64,000 bases of DNA from the NCBI RefSeq assembly GCF_905220415.1, contig NC_059556.1, forward strand, positions 4,290,501 to 4,354,500. Direction: 5' to 3'. The translations under genes and the position numbers were made by a program. Below the pieces are notes generated by a model. The model was not told the origin of the DNA, searched no databases, and saw only the letters and a program-made list of their open reading frames with translations. The DNA comes from Colias croceus (lineage: Eukaryota; Arthropoda; Insecta; Lepidoptera; Pieridae). Positions 51,325 through 64,000 of the stretch are shown here, piece after piece (the first letter of the stretch is position 1; each line of letters begins with the position of its first letter).

Positions 51325-53806
51325 AGTTACAATAGAGAAAACAATACTTTTGTCGTCGTTATGCTGCTTGCTGCTTGCGGAGGCAGTTTTATATGACCAG
51401 ATATTATAGTAAGAAAAATGGATTTCGGTTATGATTTGGTTGGAAAATACGAATCACTACAAATAAACTTAATTGGGATATTGCAGAAATTATTGCAAAA
51501 ATACTGGAAAAAATCTCAAAATTCTTCAAGAATTCTTTTCAAAATGTCAATGACAAGGTCTTTGATGTTATAATAGGAAGGTATAATATACTATTTTATC
51601 CTATTATTCTTAAAAATTGAGAATGCGGGTCCACTGTGTCACTTGCAGAGGGTAAATATAGAAGTACCTTTATAATGGGGGACAATTAACAATACATGCT
51701 TTATTATATTAACCCAGCTAATTTAATTTACCGAGTACCTATCTTTAGGAGGTACAGTTACCATTTTTAATGTCACTTTGTATTTAAGGCGAACAACAGC
51801 GTATCTATAACCTACCAAATTTTATTAGATTAGCATATTGTATTAAAACATTTGTAGATATTTTAGTCAAAACTACGGATAATCTTCGATACTCTTAGGT
51901 AGGTATATTATTTGCGAACATCTTTACGAACTGAATGTTTATTAATTAATTTATTTAAATAGCAAATAGTGGATGGTTTTTTACTTTATGTTACATAGAT
52001 AAAACAAAAAACAAATTCTCTTAATGAACCTCTACTAACATTTTAGCTTATAACATATAAGTTAAATATGTAATACGGAAAATAAATAATAAAAAACCAC
52101 GTGACTGTGCTGTACCTCAAGATTAAATTACAGTACCGTCTAAGATATATATTTCATAAACTTTTTGTTCCATGGTAAGTCCCAAAATCTTGTTTGAAGG
52201 AACTGATCATCGTACACTCAAGGTCTTAAAAAACAAAGGTATAATGTTACCAATAAGCCCTCGTTCTGACGCGTGTAACCACATTTAATAACATAACCAC
52301 GTATAATCTGATTATTTAGTTAAGTTCCAATCCAATTACTATGGAAAAAACCGACAAACATACCCATAATTATTACGCTATTGCGTTTTAGGAATGCTTT
52401 TATCTATCCTATTATCCTATGATCACGAGGATCCATGTGATTATATCTCGTAGACTATTTTTTGCCCTGAGTTTACTGTTTCTGGTTCAAAAGCTGATGA
52501 GTTCAAATTTTACATCGACTACAATGCGAGTTCTGACGATTTCGGATCTGCAGTACCTGGTTTGTTTAAACAATAAGCAATTTTTATAATTAGGGGAATA
52601 ACCGATTATTTTATCAAAGTAAATTGATTAGAATGCCATGTGTAGTAGGATGTTATTTTCACATTCATAAAGAAAATAAATAATACAACTGGTACTTTTA
52701 CCTCTTTGATGAAGTCGTTTCTTTGTTTGTAAGTATAAAGGAACAAGTTTAGGTATGTCTTGAAAGGATTCGATTTGTATATCATAATATCTATCTTTTA
52801 TAAATATACCTCATCGAAACCTAGGATATTCATTGTTCAACACCAACATCTATATATAAAAAGCGACAATTAGTACTATAAGGTCTGGTTATACTGGCAT
52901 ACAAGGCATGTCTGCGAACTGTATCGGGCGTTAAGTGACAGCCTACGTTCCGTTAGACTTATAGAAGGTTTGTTGGCGGAGCTGTCACGGGCTAGAGATC
53001 AGCGAGCTTTCTTTTAGGTCGGTGCTACACGAGTATTTAATGGTCTGTCAACGTTTTAAGATCAAACAAGTGTAGAACAAGCTTAGAAGAATTGAGATGT
53101 CTGAGAGTTTAATGTGGTGCATATATCTTGATTTTAGATGATTCAATTGGTATATGAGATGGAATATAACCTTTTTTCGTGGATAATTTTCTTCAAGCCA
53201 CATGGTTACGAGATAAATTACTGAATCTGTACTGATTTGTTTCTTATCATATCATATCGCCACTATCCTAATATTGTACACATAGCTTAGAAGTTGGTGT
53301 GTTTCTTATTGAGAGTCTGTAGCATTTGTATGTCTAATCTAGACAGTCTATTTTCTTTAAGAACACGTGCCATGCCATCTTTCTTAGCGCTATAGCCACT
53401 ATAAGGCAGTTAAGTTAGGCGTATTTGCTTTTCTGAGGGATACCTATAATCTGTCTTATCTCTATATCATTTTAATTAAAAGAAGTTCATCTATAAGTGC
53501 CCTAAAGTCGGTACCCTTGTTCAGGTCGCTAGATACAATACCCTGTTCCCAGGACCTTGTTATTAAAGTCATACGGCTGTAAATACAGATTGTTAGCAAG
53601 ACACTACATGCCTTGCTGACCTCGTTGGTGAAATTCTTAGGTTATCTGAATATACAGGGATTCTACGAAACATAAATAGAATAATCAATCACGTTATGTA
53701 TTCGTAGAAAGTGCATTTCGCGTAGTTAACCTAAGTCTTAACGGTATGGACTCGTAAAAACTGTGAACGTAAACAGATGTTTATTTTGCATTTCCATTTA
53801 TTAGGA
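51325..53806. other. Intergenic, no gene recognised
   Basis: AT-rich sequence; only short, stop-bound frames. No repeat could be assigned with confidence. Confidence 0.5.
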
Positions 53807-53984
53807 ACTAGCTTCCGCCCGCGACTCCGTCCGCGCGGAAAAATTAAGAAAAATTAAGATTTATTTTTTTCTACGTATTTTTCCGGGATAAAAAGTATCC
53901 TATTTTATGCCCAGGATAATAAGGAATAATTATACCAAGTTTCATCGAAATCGAACCGTTAGTTTTCACGTGATGCCTGAACAT

Positions 53985-54017
<33 letters not shown>

Positions 54018-54137
54018 AATTTTTTTAATCACATATTTGGGCTTGGTATCGATCCAGTAACACCCCCTGCTATTTATTTTTTCAATATTTTCAATGTACA
54101 GAATTGACCCTTCTACAGATTTATTATATGTATAGAT
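53807..54137 (-). repeat. Helitron-like repeat, short form
   Basis: Same two ends as 48442-48927, almost identical from 'ttttttctacgtatttttcc' to the end, but missing an internal segment after 'gactccgtccgcgcgga'. Contains (CAGA)n at about 53986-54015. Confidence 0.75.
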
Positions 54138-57100
54138 AATCCCTTAGAAATCATTGCAGGTTCGTTCAAATTCTTTTAAAATCTCCGTAAACTAGGAAAT
54201 GTTTAACTGCAGGCAATAATTAACAAATTAATGGTAGGTTTAGTTAAGGGCAGGTTACACATACGGTTTTCGATTTTCTAAATTCATACTTTATATTTCT
54301 CGACATGTGTTAATTACAATTTTGATGTAAAGCCAGTAGGCACATGTATGTGAATGTCATAGGAATGTGAGCAAATAAGTTATTGTTTACCTTGTCACAT
54401 ATAAATTTGACTTAGGAGTCAGGGTTTGATATATTGTACGGTATTGTTGTCTGTGCGCTGGTAATAAACTATCGATAGTCGATAGATAAGAAACATATTT
54501 TAAATGCATATTTTCTCCCAATTTTCTCCCAATACCTTTCAAATTTGTAATTTCTATAGAGTGGGTGTAATCGAAGTTATACTTTTAAGTAAAAAAATAT
54601 TTTAAAGGATTGTAAATTAAAATAGAAATTTAAAGCACTTACAGTTTTAGTGCATTATTGAACCATAGTGATGTCATAAATTTATTATATGCGCCGTATA
54701 TTTAAAAGCAAAATATGAACATGCACCACGAACCCATCACACCGAAGGTCAGCTCTGATGTAATAAAACCTAATAATATTGTATAACCCGTGTCATTAAA
54801 TAAGCATTACCTAGACATCGACCGCGATTTATAATACTATTATTTAATGGCGCGGGTTATAAGAAAATTTGTACGAAAAAATACAGGATTGTAGTTACGT
54901 GAGTTTTATCTTCATAATCCTTAGCTGTCGTCATAGATATCTGAGAGATTTACTGATAACGTGACAAGTTAGATAAGGAAACCAGTAAAGAAAGTAAAAG
55001 ATAAGTCGGTGCATCATATCCACTTTCGTAATTTTTGAAAGTGTTAACTTTTGAACAATTTATATTACTCGAATCGGAATTGATAAATTAAAAATTCCAT
55101 ATCGGTGTACATTGACACCGTTCACATCGATACAGGGAAACTGGTTGTTTGAACATGTTAATTAAGAAGTTTTATTTAATTAAAATTCAGAGAACTATCC
55201 TGGGTACCGTCACTACCGTCTGGTATGAAATAGCTGCCAATAAAGTACAGCGTTTATGTGAGGATTTTAGTTCGAATCATCAAGTAGTATAAAAGTATCT
55301 GTGGTCCTCCAATCACGTTTACTATTAGTTATGGTTAACATCTTACTATGTATGTTTGTATTTTAATAAGAAAAATCATACTAATACCACAGTATGGGAA
55401 AAACATTGTAATACTGTGGTAATACAGTTTGTAGAGAATTGATACCAGAACATGCAGGTTACTCAAAAGAGGATTGCGTCTTCGAAATTAAAAAATCTAA
55501 AAAGAAAATATAATTTATATTTATGCGATTCAAAATTTTCATAATTAAATAGAAAATCCATAATGAATTTGTTCATAAAGTAAAATTCAACATAAAGTCA
55601 TGACGTGTCCTAAAATCATAATCGATGTTTGTTCATTTTTATTGTATTCTATTTCCTCCTACACATTTTTTAAACTAGTTTTATTATATAACTGTTATTG
55701 AAGTGAAATATCACTATCATTATCGGGATTGGAAAAAAATTTAGTGTAACATTTTTTCGTTACGCGTGACATTTTTCCGTTACGCGCTATCTTTTTATTA
55801 TCCCTACCACACGTGATTCGACGTATTTCTGAAAAGTTGCATAGAGTAAATTATTTTTTTAAAAATATGGTCATAAAGAAATTTCACTTCTTACGTGTGT
55901 ACACTAGTACACGCACACATTATTATTTTTTTGTAGAGGTCTGTCCTAGATAAGAAGGTATATTTAATTTTTATAGGTTCATCAATTATAATTCTATTAA
56001 AGGAACTGAAAGGTGCTGTGAACATATGGTTCAGAAGCTTTTTATCCCAAGTCTAATGATGTCAGGTGCATATTGATCTTCTAAAAGGTTACATCGTAAT
56101 AATTAGACAATAATAATTAAAATCTAAATAAGGTTTCGAACACCTGGTATGTATATTGTATACTAACTTAACTTACGGTACCAAGTTATTTTAGAAAATT
56201 ACTGAGGAACAAAAACTCAAAAAATACCAGCCAAAATTTAGTAGATACTAGTATATTATTATACTATCTGTGGTATAAATTGAAACCACGACCAAAAATC
56301 CTTCGAAACCTAACTAAACCGGATGTCTGCGTTAAAGCCGGTAAAAAACAGATAATGTAGGTGGTACATGCATCCTATTCTATATTTTTTCTCTTCTGAA
56401 TTTGACTAGGTATTAAAAAAATCTATTAACATTCTAGAGCTTACAGTAAAAACTGTAGCCTATTACGAGTACACGTAGACATAAATTTTTCTATGTAAAT
56501 GCATATGGGTCATTATACAAAAATGGGGTAACTCAATGTCACCAGCCAATTTATACAAAGTCTTATTATATTTTAATCAAATAACAATCTATTTTAAAAC
56601 AATAAAGCGTCCTTTATTTGGTCACTCACTTTCACTTCTTTATTTAAAATACAAATTGATAAAAAAACAAAATTAATACTTAAATAATCAGTACTTTGGC
56701 ATGTCACAATTCCGAAAACCAACAATCAAGTGACTATTTTATAAACATTATCATTGATTAGAGAAAACTTACTAATTCAGGACAATCTTTGATATACATA
56801 GTATTATATAGTATAACTTTCATAACGAAATGATTAACATTTTATTTAAAAAATAAAAATAAACTTTGTCATCGTTTTTATTGGTCAGTCCGTTGTGTAT
56901 TTTTTAAATTTGAAATTCTCGCTAAATATCACCAAGTCGAGGTCAAATCCCTGTCTAAATATTAATGTTGGTAATGAAGTTACTTGTGCATCCCATATTT
57001 TGATGGCCGTCATAACTGTACCAGCGCTAGGGTTGTGTTTGTCCTCTAAATTCGTGCTGTGCCAGTCAACATTTCAGTCCTATGGTGAGTCGTTATTTTA

Positions 57101-57747
57101 TTGTTAAACTGATTTTTATTTTCATTCATACATGGTTAAGTATGATTTGTAAAAATATAGTTTGTTGATATAAGAAATAAGGCAAAAAACATAATTTGTG
57201 ATTATAATCTCATATTAAGTCCCTTTTTATCAATCCGCTGGCATCAGTCCTATGTCAGATATCGCGCCAGTGGACTGACGCGACCCCATTGTACTGATGA
57301 TTCTATCGTTTTTGAGAACTTTTATCTTGATTGCTATTGGTATAAGCATTTCTATTTGATATTTAAGTTTAAAACATCATGCACCACGCTAAAAGAAACT
57401 GAATTTGACTAGGGAAGAAACATTTAAAAAAGAGTAGCAAAGAAAAGAGCTATTGAAACAAACTACTAATAATCTTATTTAAAAGATCTTATTTTATTTT
57501 AATTATTGATTTTGATGCTTTCAGGGCATAGCTTGTTATATGTATTTATTAGATAAATACGTAAACGTATAATATTGTGAAGTAAAATTACCTCAAAATA
57601 ACATATAAGTTAATTATTTTAATAACATTATAAAAATGTCAAAAGGTTCTTGTGAAAACTCAGATGAGACTTTCATTCAAGCCTTTGGTTAAAAACCATG
57701 AACCATTTTATGAAAATTAGTACTTTTAACATAAATAATGTTAGATT
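54138..57747. other. Gene-poor intergenic sequence
   Basis: No gene recognised. Contains a repeated 'cgttacgcg' block near 55750 (listed separately) and a small hairpin around 'taccacagtat' at about 55385-55427. Confidence 0.5.
55740..55825 (+). repeat. Dispersed repeat with doubled 'cgttacgcg'
   Basis: CGTTACGCG occurs at 55758-55766 and 55778-55786, each after a T run, followed by 'ctttttattatccctaccac'. I recall this block as recurrent in Lepidoptera; the class is unknown. Confidence 0.4.
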
Positions 57748-58151
57748 TTTAGGGCTCCGTACCTCAAAAGGAAAAAACAGAACCCTTATAGGATCACTTT
57801 GTTGTCCGTTTGTCTGTTAAGACGTTTTTTTGAAGCGCGTGGAGGTATCAATTTGAAATTTATATTGAATACTCAACATTAAGAACCCTTGGGGCTGTAA
57901 AAAAATTAAACTTATAACGCAACGCAATTAAAAGATACCTACATCCGTTAATACTGCAAATTTCCGCAAAATTAAATATTCGCAAGGGAATAAAAATATA
58001 CACAGGATGCTTGCCGTGTATACAGTCTTAAAATATGGTAAAAAGCAACGTCTTATAACGGAGATAAAGGAAAAATTGCTAAAAGTGTAAATTTTAAGTT
58101 ACAAACATAATAAAAAATAGGTTTGTTAGGAGTCCAACTCGCACCTGGCCG
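57748..58151 (+). repeat. Dispersed repeat, copy B (full-length-like)
   Basis: Starts 'agggctccgtacctcaaaag', continues 'cttataggatcactttgttg' and ends 'gtccaactcgcacctggccg'. It shares its right three-quarters with copy A and its left end with copy C at the window edge. Confidence 0.7.
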
Positions 58152-60230
58152 TTTTTTTTGTTTCTATTGTTTGTGAATTACTTGAAATATTAAGTAAAAC
58201 TAAGTCAAAGTAGTAAGTTAAGTAAGAGAGTAAGAATATTCACGTTGCGTTAAATGTCAGAAGGCTGTTTTGAAAATTGAGACATTGTTTTTCCCAGTAT
58301 CACGATATATTGTCAATTAACATTTTTAAATGTAACTAAGTGATTTTAATACTTAAAAGACATGTGCCATTATTAAAACTGAGAGATTTGTAGTAATTTT
58401 CATTGAATTTCTTTAAGAATATTACAAAATTGTGTTTTTTATCAGTACTATGTTAGCCTTGTCAGTCCCCTGGAGGCCAAATCCAGAAAATTTAAAATAT
58501 CTCACAATCTACTTAAAAAAGTGGCTGGCCCGATTTGGAACAATATATTCATTAGATTAGCTATCACATACACCCTAATTTGTAATAATCTGATATAAAA
58601 AATATAGTAAACAAAATATCCTTAAAAGTTACCCCATTTTTGTATAATCACCCATATCCGACATTATCACTTGCTATCAACTGCATAATTCGTAGTTATT
58701 TAAAATTTATTCCTTGCAATTCGAGCTTTATTACGACTTCTTATTAAACTCGTTACGTCAATTATTTTTCAGATTTAAGATTTCTCCTTATCATAACGAC
58801 CGGCTATAAAAAACATATCCAGAGAAAAACATTATATTACTCAAAACTTAAGCATAATGCAAGTATGCGGAACTCTAAAAATACAAAAAATAATAATATA
58901 CTTACTTACAATTACTAGCAATGCAAATTACTTACACCTGCGTGACATTATCCACTATATACCTATGCTTCTAAAAATAATCTTGTTCAAAGTGTTTGTA
59001 TATTGATTTTTTTATCTTTTTTAATACCGTGCGAGAAGACATGATGGCGTTTAAATAACGCAATGAATTCTGAATAAAATCATCATAATTTATTGTAAAT
59101 ATCAATGAGAACTATTATTGATACATTGGAGGTATTTCTAGATATAGATGCGCATATTAAATATGTGTTTAATATTTATATGAATATTATTATGCAAGAG
59201 CTAGGTAAGATAGAAATAACTCATTCACATATATAGGTATAGTAGTATATATACGATTGCTACCTACCTAGTTTTATTTTTATGACAATAATAGCCATAT
59301 GGGTATTTAGGAATAATATCTAGACAAATAATATGTACTAATCTAAGACATAATAATACTAATAGTTTATAATGCTCGTTGTAGGCATGTCTGTAAGTAT
59401 TGAATGCACCGTTGACAAAGTTGGTATTCATCAGGTAGGCTTTAGTTCTTCGATAGGCTTTAGTTCTTCGATAGGCTTTGATTCTTTGAAGAACATAAGT
59501 AGGTACGGCATGCTAACGTTCTTCAGTGTGAACTCAGCATGAGTTTTCCCATATGAGATACTGAACAAAAAGCTAGTCAAGTGTGATTTGGATTGCCCAT
59601 CGAGGGTTCGGTAAAAACTGGATTGAGGGGCAAACTTTGTTGTTGAAAATCATTTAAACATAGGTAGGTACCGACTCATACGTAGATATTGTAATGTAAT
59701 GATTGTAGTTAATGTAATTACACATACCACGCACATGTACTTAAAGGAACTTTTCAGATTATTTTTTATATGCTCTACCTTATTTCAACTTGATACTGTG
59801 ACTTGATACCACCTCCACTCATTATACTATGTTATTGTCGAAAGATTTCTGTCGGACATACAGGTAGGTATATAATAATATATACCGATTTAAAATAAAC
59901 ACTTCGTTACTTAGGAAAACATCCAGTAACCAGGGAAATATCAATGCGCCGCTATTTGAATATCTACCAATTTAATGACTTTATCAAAGTCACGATAATA
60001 CAAAAAAACATTAGTCCTGACCCTTGATAACCTGCATTTGAAACCTTGTCCCTGTGTTATCGTAAATAATTATTAATTTTTGTAAATGATCTATTTTCTG
60101 GTAAACTAGGTAAGTATAATTTATCATGTTGAGCTTAACAAAACATCAGAAAACGCATTCGATTTTTAAAACAATGAATACCTAAATTATAATAATATAA
60201 AATGTGTAAACCTACCATACTTCCTCGATG
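58152..60230. other. Intergenic, no gene recognised
   Basis: AT-rich. The only structure noted is an 18-bp tandem repeat at 59437-59490. Confidence 0.5.
59437..59490 (+). repeat. 18-bp tandem repeat
   Basis: AGGCTTTAGTTCTTCGAT twice, then a third, diverged partial copy. Confidence 0.8.
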
Positions 60231-60239
60231 ATTACGTAT

Positions 60240-60470
60240 TGTGCTCTAGTCGTGCTAGATGCAATAATATAATAACTTTCTTTTCCTCTTATCGTTTTGA
60301 TAAAGTAAACGGTAGTAAAGGTGAGCTTAGCGGTCGGTGGCCGCAAGGACGTCGGTGCGCGGGCGGCAAGTCAAGCACGCGTTTGTATGTGTGCGTGCAT
60401 CTTCGCTTCATGTGCTTTTGAGTTTGGTTTGGCTTGGCGGGGAATGACATTGAACGGAAATGTTGCCCGC
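60240..60470 (+). promoter_or_regulatory. GC-rich segment, possible distal promoter or enhancer
   Basis: CpG-rich sequence ('cggtggccgcaaggacgtcg', 'gtgcgcgggcggcaagtcaa') in an otherwise AT-rich setting, about 0.5 kb before a likely 5' exon. No coding frame was judged real. Confidence 0.3.
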
Positions 60471-60960
60471 TATGTAGATTTTCCTAATATAAAGAAAGAA
60501 TATTATTTAGTGTATGCACGACACAATTTATTATGATAAATAAAAATAAATATTGCATGCTACCTACATACCTGTGTGTTTGATCACAGACTAATAATAA
60601 TATACTACGTATGTTTGATTAAGAAAAAATTACAGTCCGTTATTAACATATATGTCTTCAAAACATCGATAAATTTTGAAAATACTAATTATATACAAGT
60701 GGAGGACAAATTTAACAAAAGCAAACATTTTACGTGATGTTTTTTTTATATCTAGTTATAAAAAACGAAAAAAAAACTTTATGTAACTACTTCTATAGTA
60801 TGAAAAACAACAAACAAAATGAAAAAAAAACATTATATAATATGAAAGAAGCCATAGAGTCTGTAAAATATTACAAAATGGATACTGGATAAGAACAAAA
60901 TAAATTATAAATACAATTTTTTTTTTAGGGAAACGTAATATCTGATACTAGCAACATTAT

Positions 60961-61473
60961 CAGTTTAGTGAAGACTGAAGAGTGTGCGCTATACTGCGAG
61001 GCGCGAGCACGGGGCGGCAGCGGCACACCGCGTATTCATTCACGCACACAGTTGCGTAGATTGTGGACTGTGGAGTGTGTTTCGGTACGGCTTGCCGCTT
61101 GCGAGACGCGAGTCGTTAGTTTTATTGTTTTTTTTCGTCCTTCCAGCAAGCCACCCGTTTATCGGTGTATGCTTACCTGTACGGTTCATATTTTCAAAAC
61201 TTTGGTGTTTCTCGCTAACTAGTTTACGAATACTTCTGTTATAAACAAAGTGAAATCAAAGTGGACTCCAGATGTTCGGACAAATTGCATAACCTCGTTT
61301 TGGATCAACAAATAAATATATAAACAGTGCTCGGGACAAGTTTTGCTAGAGTTAAAAAATAAAAATAAAGTGATGAATTATACAATGGCTTAAACTGGTA
61401 ATCCAGGAGGAGAATGGGCCGATGTTACGCGAATTTCGATACAACTCGCAACTTCACCGACATAACATTTATG
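60961..61473 (+). other. Putative 5' exon of a plus-strand gene extending past the window
   Basis: GC-richer sequence starting at a TCAGTT initiator-like site (60960-60965) and ending in a strong donor, ATG|GTAAGT, after 61473. It contains several short upstream frames (for example ATGAATTATACAATGGCTTAA spans 61372-61392). Two ATGs stay open to the donor: at 61414 (MGRCYANFDTTRNFTDITFM) and at 61422 (MLREFRYNSQLHRHNIYG); neither is recognised. No downstream exon was identified in the remaining 2.5 kb, so the gene would have a long first intron. Confidence 0.4.
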
Positions 61474-63853
61474 GTAAGTAAAAAGTTTCATGTTTTGTTT
61501 CGTAACATGCAAGTTTTTTCGCAAATGGCTATCGCATATTCGCAGATGTGCTCTTTATTTACACATCCTCGAGTTGCGAAAGTTTCATATCGCTTTATTT
61601 ATGTTTATAGCGATATTAGGAGTTGAAAGTTTGCAATAGATTTTATAATAAGTTTGTGCTTAATAATTTGTTTGGTATAACTGCGCTCGTTATAATTTTA
61701 TGAATCTTGCTGTATAAATTTTTCTAATTGCTTTAGTAGGTACACTTCTGGTTTCTGAGGGTATCTTATAATTATTACATGGTTGTCACTTAGTTCGTGC
61801 TTTCGTTATTTTTAAATTTAGAATTTTGAAAGTGATTATTTTTAAATTAAAATAAAACCATTTTGATTTTGGGCAACCCAAACCCTTTGTTTGTAAGTTT
61901 TTATTTTTCTTTCTTATTTGTCAAAATAAGAAAAAAGTATTTTCTCTTTTAATCAATGGTATAGAGTGAAAAATCCTTAAGTAATGATTATTATATATTC
62001 TACTCGGCAATACATTTAAAGAACACAGAAACCATGAGCTTTTACATAAAATGAACATATTAAATAAAATACCTACGTAACTAACTTAAACATTTAATTT
62101 ACTTCTCGAATGGATTCTAAATTTACCACAATTACCGTGCCAACAATTACGGCTGCAGCTTATTGTAAAGTAAAATATCTACAAATTACCCGCACATGTT
62201 AGGTGCAAGTAAACAAAAGCTATTCTAATGTCTTCATCTTGCACACAATGGGACGAATGCAAATCTAAATGAATACAATGCTAGACCATTACAAGTGTTG
62301 CCGTTTAGATGAGGCCAAATTAATGATTGGGAACATTTCTGATTGCTATCAATGATGTACTCTTAAACAATTGATGTAAATAGGCTTGTAATAGCTATGG
62401 TATTGTTTTAGCATGTTCTATAAGTTATTGTACGGGTTTTAATGTGATATACATAGTACATATGTTTGAAAGTAGCATGGTGTATTTAGTAGTCTATGAA
62501 AAGTATTATTTATTAATTATGCATTTTAAGCAGTATTAATAATTGACATGTCAATCATTTCAAGTATATTAAAGCTCTTTAATCTCCTATGACCTATGCT
62601 ATTAAAAATTACATGCATAGGTTAAATACACTACACAATAAATTACAGGCAATTAAGTCAATTCTATAATTACCGCTACTCTATTTATTATTTTATTTAT
62701 TCGGACACAATTCCTATAAATAAAGATTTAAACATTGATCATTGTCTAAATCCTAAGGTCACATCTCATGACCTCAAACTTGAAATCTTGTTTTTTGTCA
62801 GATGAGATTTTTATCATGCTTCTTAGAAACCGAAAATGGAGCTGCCACAAATCTTAAATGCAAATTCCTGTAATTAACACTATATAAATGATATTCAAGT
62901 TTTTATATAATCCTGCAAATCAGTTAATTATAATTTAGAAAGTTTGCATTTTTAATAAATTTAATTACAGGCTTAATCTAAAGCCATATAACTAAATAAT
63001 GCAAGGTAAGTCTGAATATTTTTTCTATGAGCTTACAGTACTTGGTTACAATTTACCAACATGTAGGGTCATTGTGCCTGTTCGCGTCCATGTGCCTATT
63101 CGCGTCCATTTTGCGGATATCTTTTAGAAAATTCACGAAAATAAGTATACTTTAAGTAAAATTGTAATAAGAAAAATTACCGATAATACCTCAATGTATA
63201 AGAGATATGCACACATATTCAAAATATGCCTGTGCACCGCCTATCCTATTTAAAAAAAATATTTAATTTTGGCTATAAAACGAGAGAGCTAAAACGCGCG
63301 GGAAAAATAGTGCGCAGCGTCGCGTTTGACGGTAAGTATCTTATTGTTAAATGTGAATTTTTGAATATGTAACTGTTTCTTTACTTTGCTAACAAAACAT
63401 GGAATAGTATGGATTATAAATCAGCTTATTTATGTTACAATTAATAGCTAAAATAAGGTGGACGCGAATTACTACACCGAATTTGTACAACTTCCATTTT
63501 GCGTCCACGGTGGGCGCAAACTAGACCTATAGGGCATAACAATAGAACATATTGCGTCCACATTGTTTTTCATTACGTAGCAATGAATTGTTTGTTAAAA
63601 TAAGTAATTAAAAATTGATAGTAAATTTTTGATGAAGAGTACATGTTGATAATTTGAATTTTCATTAAAATTATTACTACTATAACTATTTTTTCATTTT
63701 AAAATGGGTATTCTAAGAATGAGACTAGTATCTTTGAGAATGAGAGTCTTTGTTTTTTGTTAATTTTTAGTTCTATTAATGATGAGAAGATAAATATAAA
63801 AAAGTTTTTCCAGTTTCCTTACAGTGAATTATAATAATAATTATGTTGATTTT
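61474..63853. other. Possible first intron, no exon recognised
   Basis: AT-rich to about 63060. From 63060 to 63560 the motif GCGTCCA recurs five times and a TATA-like site is present; see findings. Confidence 0.35.
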
Positions 63854-64000
63854 AGTTCCGAACCTCAAAGAAAAATCCTTGTAGGATCACTTTGATATCC
63901 GTCCGTATATGTATGTCCATCTGCCGGTCTGTCTTGACAGAAAGACAGACCGGCAGATGATTTTTCTCAGTAACGCGTGGAGGTATAAAGCTGAAATTTA
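63854..64000 (+). repeat. Dispersed repeat, copy C (cut by the window end)
   Basis: Starts 'agttccgaacctcaaagaaa', has 'cttgtaggatcactttgata' and 'acgcgtggaggtataaagct', colinear with copy B. An 18-bp hairpin (63918-63935 with 63942-63959) sits where copy B has 'cgtttgtctgtt'. Confidence 0.7.

Noticed and set aside
56895..57107. 70-codon plus-strand frame followed by a GTGAGT-like donor
   Set aside because: The possible donor is in an AT-rich context with no acceptor, homology or partner exon seen.

Overview
The window is AT-rich nuclear DNA from an insect, almost certainly a moth or butterfly (Lepidoptera). The grounds are four split genes with GT-AG introns whose products are insect-like, a tRNA-derived SINE, many copies of short repeats carrying the 'cggcttcgcccg' and (CAGA)n signatures common in Lepidoptera, and a Ty3/gypsy element of the CsRn1/Kabuki type. 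The species cannot be named from the sequence alone. Bacterial features such as operons and ribosome binding sites do not apply.

Layout. 1-4.4 kb: intergenic, no gene recognised. 4.6-10.1 kb, minus: guanine deaminase, eight coding exons (442 aa), with a 1.2 kb foldback-like transposon in one intron. 10.95-17.04 kb, minus: soluble adenylyl cyclase (adenylate cyclase type 10), four coding exons (1794 aa), one of them 4.7 kb; one intron carries a SINE with an exact 18-bp target duplication. 17.3-18.9 kb: a decayed THAP/P-element-like DNA transposon. 20.6-25.96 kb, plus: a cysteine-sulfinate/aspartate-type PLP decarboxylase, eight coding exons (482 aa). 26.3-29.2 kb: degenerate tandem copies of the last exon of the next gene, one split by an internally deleted Ty3/gypsy element whose two LTRs look identical. 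29.26-34.63 kb, minus: a secreted clip-domain serine protease, eight coding exons (416 aa). 34.7-60.2 kb: a gene-poor stretch with a solo LTR, a hAT-type MITE with an 8-bp target duplication, Helitron-like repeats and several long hairpins. 60.2-61.5 kb: a GC-richer promoter-like region and a likely 5' exon of a plus-strand gene that would continue past the window.

The four genes are unrelated housekeeping, signalling or immune functions: purine catabolism (guanine to xanthine), bicarbonate-responsive cAMP synthesis, beta-alanine/hypotaurine synthesis, and an extracellular protease cascade. Nothing shows that they work together. Guanine deaminase and the cyclase are head-to-tail, the cyclase and decarboxylase are head-to-head, and the decarboxylase and protease are tail-to-tail.

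Exon borders were placed by reading splice sites and checking that phases join; every gene model below sums to a whole number of codons. No new defence or gene system was found. The most notable observations are the decayed tandem terminal exons of the protease with a young retroelement inserted in one of them, and the foldback-like element with six internal CTCGAGCGCG-type motifs.
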